A stretch of DNA of 64,000 nt, taken from assembly GCA_034430895.1 (NCBI GenBank), contig DAOUDW010000093.1, forward strand, positions 37,715-101,714. Direction: 5' to 3'. The notes below the pieces were generated by a model. It worked only from the letters and a program-made list of their open reading frames with translations, made no database searches and was not told the origin of the DNA. How positions within the stretch are numbered: the first letter of the stretch is position 1; every line of letters starts with the position of its first letter. Origin of the DNA: WVZH01 sp034430895. GTDB lineage: Bacteria > Chloroflexota > Anaerolineae > Anaerolineales > E44-bin32. The translations under genes and the position numbers were made by a program. This document shows positions 18,188-27,981 of this stretch, piece by piece.

Positions 18188-20116
18188 TCACCGTCCTTGG
18201 GTCATGAGCATAACTTGGGAAGCGCCTCGCTTGATGGCGCGGTCTAGACGATCCTTTTGTGTGGCGATATCCTGCACTCGGCGTGTGTAGTGCCACAAAT
18301 CCTCTTCTACCCCATCCTTATCCTCTGCATCTTGTATGGCTTGAAGTTGAAAGCGAAGTTGGTTCAACTGTACTTCTAAATTTCGTTTCCGCAATTGCAT
18401 GAAATGTCCAACGACAGCTTCCAAAACGTTCGCCTGAGACATATCGAGATCCTCAACGCTGGCCGAAAACGCCTCGGCTTTTTCCAGAAGGGTCGCCTCC
18501 AGCTTGCTTCGCCAATGCTCGATGGGTTCCATATCATCCTGGGCAAGTGCATTGCGTAAGGCTACGAAGATGGCTTGATTTTCAGAGCTTGAAAAATCCT
18601 TCGGATCGAGGCGAGTCAGTTCTACCATTTGCAGTTGACGATCGATACGATAAAACAGTTCCGGATCGCTTAAAAGAATACCCAGGCAAAAACCTTCCAG
18701 AGGCGAATCACGACGCACTTCCGGAAGCGGTTCCGCAGCCTCCACGCGCGAGCGTGTTACCCTTCGCCTGCGCTGCATTTCCTTTGGTTGCCACTGCATC
18801 AACGCCCGCTCGTCGACACGCAGGCGCCGTGCAAGCATCTGACGGTAGGCCTCTCGTTCGACAGGATCTGCGACGTCTTCGATCAAGGGCAATACCTGCC
18901 TGGCGATTTCGGCTTTCGCCTTTGGATCATCCAGATCATGTTCCTGTGTCATTACATCGAGCACATATTCCACCACGGTTTGTGCTTGATCCAACAGTCC
19001 GCGCCATTCTTCCGGATTTTCTGCGACAACCTCATCCGGGTCGACTCCCTCCGGAAGCTTCAGTACCCGGATTTCTGCATCCAGGCGACCCTCGTGCCGT
19101 ACCAGACCGCGCGCATCGAAAACCGGATCGAGTTCTCGGTCGAGTGCTTCTCGCGCCACGGAGAGGCCGCGTAATGTGGCCTGGCTTCCTGCAAGATCAG
19201 CGTCCATGGCTAAAACAATACGGCGGCTATAGCGTTTGAGCGTGCGCAGTTGATGCTCGGAGACTGCTGTGCCCATCGGTGATACGGCGTTTTCGAAACC
19301 GGCCTGGTGCAGGCCGATGACATCCATATACCCTTCAACAATGATGGCTTGATCCTGCATACGAATCGCCTTGCGTGCTTTATCCAAGCCATACAGCAGG
19401 CGTCCCTTGTCGAACACTACTGTCTGGGGTGAGTTCAGATACTTGGGCACATCCTCGGGATCAATTACCCTGGCACCAAAACCCGCCATCCTCCCCCGTG
19501 AGTCACGAATGGGGATCATGATCCGATTGCGAAAGCGATCGAAAATCCCGCCACTCTCCCGCTCGGAAGCCACCCCGGCATCCAGCAATTCCTTTTCTTC
19601 GAAACCCTTTTCCTTTAAATAGGGAATGCTGTTTTCCCAACCTTCCGGGGCCATACCGATTTCAAACCGCTCCAGAGTCTCTCGACTTAACCCCCTGCCC
19701 AGCAAGTATTCCAGCACCTTCTCGCCCGCAGCGGTATTGTGCATCGTATGCCGAAAGAAAACCGACGTGGATTCCATAATCGTACGCAAGCGTTCATATG
19801 CTTCTTCCGCTTCCTGCTGCGCCGGCGATTGGGGTTCGAGTTCGATGCCTGCGCGATCAGCAAGATAACGCAGCGTCTCTGCGAAATCCCAGCCTTCTTT
19901 CTTCATCAAGAAGCTGAAAACATCTCCGCCTTCGTTGCACGCGCCAAAACAACGCCATGTACCGCTATCGGGGAATACAGCAAACGCCGGGGTTCGGGTG
20001 TTGGCATGGAACGGGCAGAATCCCGTATAGTTCTTACCCGATTTGCGGAGTCTGACCGACTCTCCGATCACATCGAGAATGTCGATTCGTTCCTTGACTT
20101 CATCGATAACAGACAT
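18188..20116 (-). CDS. dnaG: DNA primase
   Basis: This 642-residue primase makes RNA primers for replication. It has an N-terminal CHC2 zinc finger (C34, H37, C56, C60; the last pair is CFGAC, with three residues between the Cys), the primase core, and a Toprim domain with VEGYMDVIGL and AMDADLAGS. A C-terminal helicase-interaction region follows. It is the first gene of a dnaG-rpoD operon with a good promoter just upstream. Confidence 0.93.
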   Translation of the reverse strand: MSVIDEVKERIDILDVIGESVRLRKSGKNYTGFCPFHANTRTPAFAVFPDSGTWRCFGACNEGGDVFSFLMKKEGWDFAETLRYLADRAGIELEPQSPAQQEAEEAYERLRTIMESTSVFFRHTMHNTAAGEKVLEYLLGRGLSRETLERFEIGMAPEGWENSIPYLKEKGFEEKELLDAGVASERESGGIFDRFRNRIMIPIRDSRGRMAGFGARVIDPEDVPKYLNSPQTVVFDKGRLLYGLDKARKAIRMQDQAIIVEGYMDVIGLHQAGFENAVSPMGTAVSEHQLRTLKRYSRRIVLAMDADLAGSQATLRGLSVAREALDRELDPVFDARGLVRHEGRLDAEIRVLKLPEGVDPDEVVAENPEEWRGLLDQAQTVVEYVLDVMTQEHDLDDPKAKAEIARQVLPLIEDVADPVEREAYRQMLARRLRVDERALMQWQPKEMQRRRRVTRSRVEAAEPLPEVRRDSPLEGFCLGILLSDPELFYRIDRQLQMVELTRLDPKDFSSSENQAIFVALRNALAQDDMEPIEHWRSKLEATLLEKAEAFSASVEDLDMSQANVLEAVVGHFMQLRKRNLEVQLNQLRFQLQAIQDAEDKDGVEEDLWHYTRRVQDIATQKDRLDRAIKRGASQVMLMTQGR

Positions 20117-20161
20117 CGTACTCCGTCGCTTGTATTATCCTGCTGAATGAGATGGGCGGGA

Positions 20162-20190
20162 ATTATAGCCCCTGACCCGCTTTCAAGCAA
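20162..20190 (-). promoter_or_regulatory. Sigma-70-type promoter of dnaG-rpoD
   Basis: The minus strand reads TTGCTT, a 17-bp spacer, then TATAAT. The start would be near 20155, about 40 bp before the dnaG ATG. The hexamers and ideal spacing make this one of the clearest promoters in the window. Confidence 0.65.
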
Positions 20191-20228
20191 ATCCGTTATT
20201 TCTATTGTATCCGGACCGTAGAGGGATG

Positions 20229-23228
20229 TTAGAAGCCTTCGAGTTTCGATAGGTCCAAAACGCCATCGGCCAAAACCACAATGCGCTGTAACAAGCCGAG
20301 GCGATTGCAGCGCAGCTGCTCATCATCCGCCATAACCAGCACCTCATCGAAAAAGGAGGTGATCGCCGGAATCATCGGAATGAACGCTTCGAAGAAATCT
20401 CCCACCGAACCGGGTTTCCGAGATTTCTTCTCAGCAGCTTGAAGTTCGTCAAACAGTGATTTCTCCGCCGATTCAATCAGCTTTTTCGGATCGACCGAAT
20501 GAATCACGTCCAAATCGCGAGTGATCCGCACGCAGCGCGCGTAGGCTTGTAGAATCTCGTCCCAATCCTTCCGCTGGCGATATCGATCGAGTTCTGCGAC
20601 CGCAGAAGCCGCACCCGCCGGATCGCGTCCCTGTGCTGCCAGAACCGCGTCGACGGCATCATGCGCAGCACCTTCGCCGCGCAGAAGCATTTGTAATCTG
20701 GCGACAATGAAATCCAAGCAAGACTTGAGATGCTCCTCTGAAGCTTCCCGCGGCAAACCTCCTGCCGCCATTATCAGTCCTTCGTTAAGATCAAAACGAA
20801 TTTGCTTCGAGATCAACAGCTGCACGAGGCCAATCGCAGCTCGGCGCATCGCAAAGGGATCGCTGGCGCCGCTGGGTTGGATTCCCGCCGCAAACAGCCC
20901 CATCAAACTATCGAGACGATCGGCCAAACCGACGATATACCCGGGGTTGGATACCGGCATTCGATCGCCTTGAAAGCGAGGCAGATAATGCTCACGAATC
21001 GCCTGTGCAACCTCCGCTGTTTCACCGTTTCGCAGTGCATACTCGCCTCCCATTTCCCCCTGTAGCGAGGTCATTTCGATCACCATCAACGTAGCCAGGT
21101 CCGCTTTCGCCAGATGAGCGGCCCGGACTGCCGTATTCCGCTCCTTTATCTTCAATTCCAATTGATCTGCAAGCAATTCCGCCAGACGTTCGATCCGATC
21201 CGTTTTGTCCAGCATCGAGCCCAGATCGGCTTGAAAGGTAAGCGTCGAAAGGCGGGAAAGGTACTCTTCCAGCGGTTTTTCCAGGTCACGACGGAAGAAG
21301 TAATCCGCATCGGCAAAACGAGCTCGGATCACCTGCTCGTTACCCCGTGTGACGATATCGAGATGCTCTTCGCCGCCATTGCGTACAGCGATGAAATACG
21401 GCAGCAAAGCACCTTCCTTTTCTACCGGGAAGTAGCGTTGATGTTTTTTCATCACGGAAATCAATACCGGCATGGGCAATGCCAGGAATTTGGTTTCGAA
21501 CTCTCCCCGCAGCGCGGTAGGCTTTTCTACCAGATTGGCGACCTCAGCTAACAAATCCGTTTCCCCTTCAAGATTGCCCTTCACTTCTTTTGCCAACCGG
21601 GAAGCCTGTTCTAGGATCTCTTTGGCCCGTTTTTCACCGTCGAGGATGATGCCGTGTGAAGCGATGGTTTTGAAATAGTCCTTAACTGATTTAATCGAAA
21701 CCTGCTCCGGATCATCGAAGCGCATGGTGCGCGTCACGCAATCGCTCGATAAACCGGCGTATTCAAAGGGCACGCGATGATCTCCATGAAGCGCCAGCAG
21801 CCAACGTATCGGCCGCGAGAAGGCGACTCCGCTCTGATTCCAGCGCATCGATTTTTCAAAACGCAGTCCAGAAATCGTCGCCGGCAGGGTTTCACAAAGA
21901 ACCGCATCCGCAGAAACCCCCGCCTGGCGCACTTCCACAACCACATAGCGGCCGCCATCCGTATCACGGACCTGGAGATCTTCAACCGCTACGTTCTTGC
22001 TGCGCGCAAATCCTTCGGCAACCTTTGTGGGTTTTCCTTCTTCGTCGAATGCTCGTTCCGCAGGAGGCCCTTTCACCAACGATACGAGATCGGATTGTTT
22101 GGGCGCCAGTTTTTCCACGTGAACGACCAGCCGGCGCGGTGTACCGCTGACCTTTACACCCTCATGGACGAGCCGGTTTTCCTCGAGCATATGGATCATG
22201 GATTCTTCCAATTGATTTACCGCTTCATCCAGATCCTCCGCCGGTAGTTCCTCCGTTCCGATCTCCAAGAGAAAGTCTGCCGGCGACTTTGGAGCCGGTC
22301 GTTCGTCCTGCGCGTCTCCCGTTTCCGGCAACGACACACCCCAGCGGTCGCGCAGCGGAAAGTCTAAGCTCTCGCGTTGTTCGACGTATGCATCCGCCAC
22401 ATTTCGGGCCAAATCCCGCATACGGCCAAACAACGCTGCTCGTTCGGTTACACCAACCGCACCGCGCGCGTCCAGCAAATTGAAGGCGTGGGAACACTTT
22501 AGGATATAGTCATGTGCCGGGAAGACCATTCCCGCAGCCAGGCAAGCATCGGCTTCGGTTTCGTACTCGTCGTAGAGCCGACGTAAACGCTCTACATCCG
22601 CTGTTTCGAAGTTATAACGGCTGTGTTCCTGCTCGGCGGTTAAATTGATCTCGCCGTAGGTGACGCTATCATTCCATCGAATATCGACGAAACTGTCCAC
22701 CTCCTGCAGCGCCAGGACGATGCGTTCGAGACCGTAGGTAATTTCCACCGATACCGGATCCAGCGTCTGACCACCAGCTTGCTGGAAATAGGTGTACTGT
22801 GTGATCTCCTGACCGTCCAGCCAGACTTCCCAACCCAACCCCCAGGCACCGAGGGCCGGAGAGATCCAGTTGTCCTCGACGAAACGGATGTCGTGTTCTT
22901 CCGGGTGGATTCCCAGAGCTACGAGCGATTGCAGATAACGTTCGATGGGATCGCCCGGATCGGGCTTCAATATCACCTGGAATTGGTAATAATGCTGCCA
23001 GCGGTTGGGATTCTCACCGTAGCGTCCATCCGCCGGTCGGATGGATGGTTCGACATAGGCCACACACCATGGCTCCGGACCAAGCACCCGCAGGAACGTG
23101 GCCGGATTCATCGTGCCCGCGCCGACCTCGGTGTGGTAGGGCTGCCAAATGATACAACCTTGATCTGACCAAAACTTCTGAAGTCGTAGAATCACGTCTT
23201 GTAAATTTGGTCCTGATTTTTCCTTCAA
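20229..23228 (-). CDS. glyQS: Glycyl-tRNA synthetase, alpha and beta subunits fused
   Basis: One 999-residue chain contains the whole alpha subunit (LQDVILRLQKFWSDQGC, TYFQQAGGQTLDPVSVEITYG) in about the first 300 residues. After a short linker (QDERPAPKSPAD) it contains the whole beta subunit (FLLEIGTEELPAEDL, FEKSMRWNQSGVAFSRPIRW, and the HD-like and DALR-like C-terminus). It charges tRNA-Gly. The ATG-side open frame reaches 23294 inside recO, but the TTG at 23228 has GAGGG six bases upstream and lies after the recO stop, so it is preferred. Fused GlyQS is known in some bacteria such as chlamydiae. Confidence 0.93.
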   Translation of the reverse strand: MKEKSGPNLQDVILRLQKFWSDQGCIIWQPYHTEVGAGTMNPATFLRVLGPEPWCVAYVEPSIRPADGRYGENPNRWQHYYQFQVILKPDPGDPIERYLQSLVALGIHPEEHDIRFVEDNWISPALGAWGLGWEVWLDGQEITQYTYFQQAGGQTLDPVSVEITYGLERIVLALQEVDSFVDIRWNDSVTYGEINLTAEQEHSRYNFETADVERLRRLYDEYETEADACLAAGMVFPAHDYILKCSHAFNLLDARGAVGVTERAALFGRMRDLARNVADAYVEQRESLDFPLRDRWGVSLPETGDAQDERPAPKSPADFLLEIGTEELPAEDLDEAVNQLEESMIHMLEENRLVHEGVKVSGTPRRLVVHVEKLAPKQSDLVSLVKGPPAERAFDEEGKPTKVAEGFARSKNVAVEDLQVRDTDGGRYVVVEVRQAGVSADAVLCETLPATISGLRFEKSMRWNQSGVAFSRPIRWLLALHGDHRVPFEYAGLSSDCVTRTMRFDDPEQVSIKSVKDYFKTIASHGIILDGEKRAKEILEQASRLAKEVKGNLEGETDLLAEVANLVEKPTALRGEFETKFLALPMPVLISVMKKHQRYFPVEKEGALLPYFIAVRNGGEEHLDIVTRGNEQVIRARFADADYFFRRDLEKPLEEYLSRLSTLTFQADLGSMLDKTDRIERLAELLADQLELKIKERNTAVRAAHLAKADLATLMVIEMTSLQGEMGGEYALRNGETAEVAQAIREHYLPRFQGDRMPVSNPGYIVGLADRLDSLMGLFAAGIQPSGASDPFAMRRAAIGLVQLLISKQIRFDLNEGLIMAAGGLPREASEEHLKSCLDFIVARLQMLLRGEGAAHDAVDAVLAAQGRDPAGAASAVAELDRYRQRKDWDEILQAYARCVRITRDLDVIHSVDPKKLIESAEKSLFDELQAAEKKSRKPGSVGDFFEAFIPMIPAITSFFDEVLVMADDEQLRCNRLGLLQRIVVLADGVLDLSKLEGF

Positions 23229-23241
23229 ATTCGAGCCCTCG

Positions 23242-24039
23242 CTATTCTGTGATGGTATCCGGTTCTGGTTGATCTCGTATCGTACGGCGTACACGCCGCA
23301 GGAATGACGGACTGTTCAGCTTTCGCTCCAAAATGAAGGATAGAAAATCCTCCATCAATGATTCGATCTCCCGATAGGTTTTCGCCCGAATCCGCACCGT
23401 TGATGCAGAGGCGTAAGTATTCCGCTGGTAGTGCCGTATCACCTTCAACGCCGCCAAAGATATCGGGCGGGCGCGCTCCCTTCCCGGTCTGCAAACCGGG
23501 CACAAAACGCCGCCGGATGAAAAGGAAAAATATTGATCCTCCGGTTTTACCTCCAGCTCACATTCCACACAGTTGAACAGCTCCGGCTTATATCCGGTGA
23601 GATCGAGGAGCCGCAGCTCATAAAAACGCAAGACGGCATCTGCGTCCGCACCCGCCTCGAGACGCTCCAGCGTGTTCACCAGCAATCGGTAGAGTGAGCG
23701 ATTGGGATCGCGTTCAACCGTGAACCGATCCAGCAATTCCACGACATACGCTGCCTGGCTCAAGAGAACCAGATCCTGCCGCAGGTGCGGAAACAATTCG
23801 ATCGCCTCCGCCTGTGTAATGATATCGAGTTCACGGCCTTTCGCCACCATTAATTCCACCTGGGTGAACGGCTCGAGGTGGCCGGCTTTTCGGGATTGTG
23901 GACGCCGGACCCCCTTGGCGATCGCCTTGATTTTGCCATGATCTAAGGTATACAAGGACAGCAAGCGATCGGCTTCGCCTAAATTTTGGCGCCGCACGAC
24001 GACTGCATCCGTTCGATAAACACGTTCCCTGGCTGACAT
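23242..24039 (-). CDS. recO: DNA repair protein RecO
   Basis: This 265-residue protein has an N-terminal OB-fold (RTDAVVVRRQNLGEADRLLSLYT) and a helical C-terminal domain. A four-Cys zinc site (FNCVECE, then GGVLCPVCRPG) is typical. RecO loads RecA with RecR on gapped DNA. The ATG has no ribosome binding site, and a TATAAT on the minus strand ends 7 bp before it, so the mRNA may be leaderless. glyQS follows after 13 bp. Confidence 0.92.
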   Translation of the reverse strand: MSARERVYRTDAVVVRRQNLGEADRLLSLYTLDHGKIKAIAKGVRRPQSRKAGHLEPFTQVELMVAKGRELDIITQAEAIELFPHLRQDLVLLSQAAYVVELLDRFTVERDPNRSLYRLLVNTLERLEAGADADAVLRFYELRLLDLTGYKPELFNCVECELEVKPEDQYFSFSSGGVLCPVCRPGRERARPISLAALKVIRHYQRNTYASASTVRIRAKTYREIESLMEDFLSFILERKLNSPSFLRRVRRTIRDQPEPDTITE

Positions 24040-24045
24040 GTTGCG

Positions 24046-24051
24046 ATTATA
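24046..24051 (-). promoter_or_regulatory. -10 element abutting recO (leaderless transcript likely)
   Basis: The hexamer TATAAT on the minus strand lies 6 bases before the recO ATG, which would put the transcript start at or next to the A of the ATG. A weak TTCCAC lies 18 bp further upstream. No Shine-Dalgarno sequence is seen between them. Confidence 0.5.
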
Positions 24052-24158
24052 CCAGCGCCCTATTCATACGTGGAATTCCTTCGCTGTTGGGGTACAATCC
24101 CTTGTTGATCGAATACATACCCATTAACAGGAATTACCTGTCGAGGAACACAACCATA

Positions 24159-25757
24159 ATGAAACGCACCCTGGTAATCCATCCCTTCTTGTTTGCAAGT
24201 TATCCCATACTCGCACTCCTGGCTTACAACATCGAGTGGGCGTTTATCGCGGATGCCTACCGATCGCTCGCGGTAACATTGCTCGTTGCAGCGGTAGTAT
24301 TTCTCATCGCCCGTTGGCTGATGAAAGACTGGTTGAAGGCCGGTTTGATTGTTACTTTGGCCGTTCTGCTTTTCTTTTCCTACGGCCATATTTATGAACT
24401 GTTAAAAAAATCGGAACACTTTGCAGCCATTGGACGCCATCGCTATATGATTCCCACATGGGGTCTGCTTTTCATTTTCGCTGCCATTTTCATCGCGCGC
24501 ACTCGATCGAACCTTCAATCCTTCACCAACGCCCTCAACATTGCATCTATCGCCGCGCTCATCCTGCCTGTCGCTACCATCGTGCAGTTCCAATTCGAGT
24601 CATCATCCGGCCGGGCGACCGCAGACTCCATCCACGAACGTCCGATTATTCAACTCCAACTACCTCCTGGAGAAGATCCACCCGATGTATATTACATCAT
24701 CCTGGATGCCTACGGACGGGCGGATATCCTGCAGGAAATCTTCAACTACGATAACACGCCCTTCCTCGACGAACTCCGAGAGAGAGGTTTCTACATCGGT
24801 GACTACAGCCGTCCGAATTACGCACAAACAAGTCTCTCTATCACCTCTTCTACGAACATGGAATACATTCAGGACCTAATCCCGAATCCTGACCCGAACG
24901 ATAAGAGTCGCGACGTGTTGTGGAGTTTGCTGAAACGCAGCAATGTCCGCAGGGCACTGGAAGCTATCGGCTATAAAACCGTAGCCTTTCCAACAGGTCT
25001 CGCGGGGACGGAACTTCAAGACGCGGATGTCTACTACAGCGCGGGGATCATCGACGATATCGTCAGTTTGAGTGCCGTAACGCCGTTTGAAAACATGCTG
25101 GTTTACAACTCTGCCGGTCGAATCCTCACTGATGGCCTGATCGTCCTGCCCAGTTTCATCAAAGAATTAAACTATCCCTATGAAGTACGGCGAGCGCGCA
25201 CGTTGAACGCCTTCGAGCATCTCATGGAAATTCCCGATCTCGAAGGACCGCATTTCGTGTTCGCTCACATCATCGCACCACATCCGCCGTTCGTTTTCGA
25301 TCGTTATGGCAATCCAGTGCAGCCGAATGCGCCATTCTCACTCGGCTTTGGTTATGGAGAGTACCGGCCGGAAGAACTGGAGAGCTGGGTCGAGGGCTAC
25401 CGCGAGCAGCTGATGTTCGTCAACGATCGCATTCTCCAGGTCATCGACGCGATTTTATCTAAATCTAAAACCCCGCCGATTATTGTCATTCAGGGTGACC
25501 ACGGGCCGAAAGCCGAAACGAGTATCTTACCCTACACGCACGAACGCTTATCCATTTTCAATGTCTACTATCTTCCCAATGGAGGCGACGAATCGCTCTA
25601 TCCGACGATAACCCCGGTAAATTCATTTCGTGTGATCTTCAACACCTATTTCGGGGCCTCGCTTGAAATCCTGCCGGATCGGGTCTTCTATTCGCAGTAC
25701 AGCAAGCCCTATTCGTTTTTCGAAGTCACGGACGAGGTGTACGACTATTACCGCTAG
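24159..25757 (+). CDS. Membrane sulfatase-like / alkaline-phosphatase-superfamily hydrolase or transferase
   Basis: This 532-residue protein has about five N-terminal transmembrane helices (residues 1-150) and then an extracytoplasmic alkaline-phosphatase-fold domain. Metal and nucleophile motifs seen are YYIILDAYGRADIL, the Ser/Thr-rich YAQTSLSITS, HIIAPHPPF and VIQGDHGPKA. The layout resembles lipoteichoic-acid-synthase and phosphoethanolamine-transferase relatives, but the substrate cannot be read from the sequence. The frame is open from 24087; the ATG at 24159 (MKRTLVIHP) starts the hydrophobic region. It is divergent from recO. Confidence 0.75.
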   Translation: MKRTLVIHPFLFASYPILALLAYNIEWAFIADAYRSLAVTLLVAAVVFLIARWLMKDWLKAGLIVTLAVLLFFSYGHIYELLKKSEHFAAIGRHRYMIPTWGLLFIFAAIFIARTRSNLQSFTNALNIASIAALILPVATIVQFQFESSSGRATADSIHERPIIQLQLPPGEDPPDVYYIILDAYGRADILQEIFNYDNTPFLDELRERGFYIGDYSRPNYAQTSLSITSSTNMEYIQDLIPNPDPNDKSRDVLWSLLKRSNVRRALEAIGYKTVAFPTGLAGTELQDADVYYSAGIIDDIVSLSAVTPFENMLVYNSAGRILTDGLIVLPSFIKELNYPYEVRRARTLNAFEHLMEIPDLEGPHFVFAHIIAPHPPFVFDRYGNPVQPNAPFSLGFGYGEYRPEELESWVEGYREQLMFVNDRILQVIDAILSKSKTPPIIVIQGDHGPKAETSILPYTHERLSIFNVYYLPNGGDESLYPTITPVNSFRVIFNTYFGASLEILPDRVFYSQYSKPYSFFEVTDEVYDYYR

Positions 25758-25807
25758 GTTGAAAAGATGGAGATTTCCATAGCGAGGATCATCAAGGAGA
25801 AACGGCA

Positions 25808-26284
25808 ATGACGAAGCGATCGTTCCTGACGTTACTCTTGACGACACTGCTCAGCGGTTGCGGAAAGCCTGCCGCAATAACACCGACGACCGCCGAGATT
25901 CCGGCGCAACAACAAACGGAATATCCAACCCTGGATCTAGGCGAAGCCAACGTGCTAGATGTACGTTTCGAGGCTTTGGGCGAGGGGGAATATCGTTTCC
26001 ACGTTACGTTGATTCACGACGACAGCGGTGAAGCCCCGGATTTCGCCGATTGGTGGCAGGTTGAGGATACACAAGGCAACCTGCTTGGCCGACGGGAATT
26101 ACTGCACAGCCATGATACGGAGGCGTTTACCCGTTCGGGTATAATCTTCGTTCCCGATATAATTGATTTCGTGATCGTACGCGGCCACGACATGCGCCAC
26201 GGCTACGGCGGACAATCGATGCGCGTGGATATGCGTAGCGGTGAAACCATTCCCTTCGACGAAGGCAGCGATCCCACACCATAA
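25808..26284 (+). CDS. Small putative lipoprotein
   Basis: This 158-residue protein has a lipoprotein signal peptide (LLTTLLSGCGKP, lipobox Cys at about residue 18) and then a Thr/Pro-rich linker. A single all-beta-looking domain with conserved-looking WWQVEDTQGNLLGRREL and HSHDTEAFTRS follows. No function is recognised. It starts 50 bp after the sulfatase-like gene with GGAGAAACGGCA upstream, so the two may be co-transcribed and act outside the membrane. Confidence 0.7.
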   Translation: MTKRSFLTLLLTTLLSGCGKPAAITPTTAEIPAQQQTEYPTLDLGEANVLDVRFEALGEGEYRFHVTLIHDDSGEAPDFADWWQVEDTQGNLLGRRELLHSHDTEAFTRSGIIFVPDIIDFVIVRGHDMRHGYGGQSMRVDMRSGETIPFDEGSDPTP

Positions 26285-26299
26285 GGTTAGATTGGTGCT

Positions 26300-26710
26300 T
26301 TAACGATCGTTGAAATCTTGCGGGCCAAAAGCCCGAGGCAGGAGTTCGGCAAGCGCAACGTCGGCGATCAACGTACCCGCATCATCTATAATCAACACAC
26401 GAATATCCAGACTGAACTCGGATAACGCCTGCCGGCACGACCCGCAGGGAAACCCCCCATTCTCCGTGGCAACTGCGATGGCCTCGAAATTGCGTTCACC
26501 GTCGGTCACCGCTTTGAAAAGAGCCACACGTTCGGCACACATGCTCGTTGGATATGCCGCGTTTTCCACGTTCGCCCCGCGATAGATCTTGCCCGTATCT
26601 GTTCGCAATGCGGCGCCTACGGCATAACCGGAATAAGGAGCATAAGCGCCCTTTCGTGCTGCAAGCGCTTCGTGGACTAACTCACTCTGCTGCGTTTTTA
26701 TGATCGCCAT
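26300..26710 (-). CDS. cdd: Cytidine deaminase
   Basis: This 136-residue pyrimidine salvage enzyme deaminates cytidine or deoxycytidine. The zinc site is of the three-Cys tetrameric type: SMCAERVALFKA (Cys plus catalytic Glu) and FPCGSCRQALSEF. The substrate loop NVENAAYP is present. The ATG at 26710 is preceded by GGAGATGGATA and overlaps the end of the upstream CorC-like gene by 29 bp. An earlier ATG at 26728 is less likely. Confidence 0.93.
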   Translation of the reverse strand: MAIIKTQQSELVHEALAARKGAYAPYSGYAVGAALRTDTGKIYRGANVENAAYPTSMCAERVALFKAVTDGERNFEAIAVATENGGFPCGSCRQALSEFSLDIRVLIIDDAGTLIADVALAELLPRAFGPQDFNDR

Positions 26711-27980
26711 TATCCATCTCCGGTGCACGCGGCGCTAACCGGTGGGCACGTATCTTCCGAATTCGTCGACCGCTGACTTCTTCGACAATCAGCCGTAATC
26801 CTCCGGCCTCCACAACTTCACCCTTCACCGGCACTTTTCCCAGGCGGCTGTAAATAAACCCCCCGAGAGTTTCACTGGTTTCCTTGGGCAATTCCGCTTC
26901 CGTCATCAAGTTGACATCATCGAGATCGATGCGGCCGCTGAACAGGAATTCACCCTCCTGCAGCTTCTGAAACGGCAACTCCTCTCCGTAGTCATACTCG
27001 TCGCGGATTTCGCCGACGATCTCCTCGACCAGATCCTCAATCGTGACCAGACCGGCAGTCCCACCGTACTCATCCACCACGATCGCCATGTGAACCTGTT
27101 TGACCTGCATCTCCGTTAAGAGATCGTCCACGCGCTTGGCTTCGGGCACGAAATATGCTTCCCGGCAAAGACTTTTAACGATCTGGTCCTCCACCCCATC
27201 TCGCCAAGCCGCGAGCAAGTCTTTGTAATACAGTAATCCGACGATATTGTCGATGCTTTCCTGGAAAACCGGAGCACGTGAAAACCCGGTTTGCATGAAG
27301 GATTCTGTGGCCTCCACAAGAGATGTGTCCTGCTCGAAAGCCAGCATGTCGATCCTGGGCACCATCACTTCCCGGACCAGAGTGTCGGCGAGTTGGAAGA
27401 TCGAATAGATCATCGCTTTTTCGTCCTCTTCGATCACCCCGTCCTCTTCTCCTGCGTCCACCAACGTCATGATTTCCTCTTCGGTTACCAGGGGATAGGC
27501 GCGCTCGTCAGTATTCCCATTGATCTGTTTGGCAAAGCGAGAGAGTAACCAACTCAGCGGTGTAATTAAAATCCGGATGGCGTAAGCAATTACGCTTAAT
27601 CGAATCGCCCACTGCTCCGGATTACGCAGCGCCAGGTTGTCCGCCAGAAATTCAAACAAGCCCATTAATATCCCCACACCAAGAAGGATACAGCCGGTGG
27701 AGACCAGCGGGACCACGTCAAGATCGTGTAACGGCAAGCTATACACGACCAATGCAACGCCAATCACGGCAAGACGACTGATGCTCAAACCAATCCCAAA
27801 TGTAAGTATGAGACGTCTTGCATCCTCGGCAACGCGAATCGCCAGTGCCGCTCGTTTTTTGCCATCCTCCATCATTGCCCTGAGTTTTGCATGATGGCTG
27901 TTGACAAATGCGGCCCGGATAAACGCAATCAGTGCATCCAGGAGAAGAAGTCCGACAAAAACAAACGTACCAGATAGCAT
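26682..27980 (-). CDS. HlyC/CorC-family membrane protein (DUF21, CBS pair, CorC domain)
   Basis: This 432-residue protein has four N-terminal membrane segments (DUF21-like, about residues 1-160). Two CBS domains (about 180-310, with REVMVPRIDML and VDEYGGTAGLVTIEDLVEEIVGE split across the second) follow, then the C-terminal transporter-associated domain (SETLGGFIYSRLGKVP). Relatives take part in Mg/Co efflux or ion homeostasis; the exact ion is unknown. The ATG at 27980 has GAGGAG upstream and follows the glmU stop directly, which indicates an operon. The extra upstream frame is the glmU region. Confidence 0.85.
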   Translation of the reverse strand: MLSGTFVFVGLLLLDALIAFIRAAFVNSHHAKLRAMMEDGKKRAALAIRVAEDARRLILTFGIGLSISRLAVIGVALVVYSLPLHDLDVVPLVSTGCILLGVGILMGLFEFLADNLALRNPEQWAIRLSVIAYAIRILITPLSWLLSRFAKQINGNTDERAYPLVTEEEIMTLVDAGEEDGVIEEDEKAMIYSIFQLADTLVREVMVPRIDMLAFEQDTSLVEATESFMQTGFSRAPVFQESIDNIVGLLYYKDLLAAWRDGVEDQIVKSLCREAYFVPEAKRVDDLLTEMQVKQVHMAIVVDEYGGTAGLVTIEDLVEEIVGEIRDEYDYGEELPFQKLQEGEFLFSGRIDLDDVNLMTEAELPKETSETLGGFIYSRLGKVPVKGEVVEAGGLRLIVEEVSGRRIRKIRAHRLAPRAPEMDNGDHKNAAE

Positions 27981-27981
27981 A

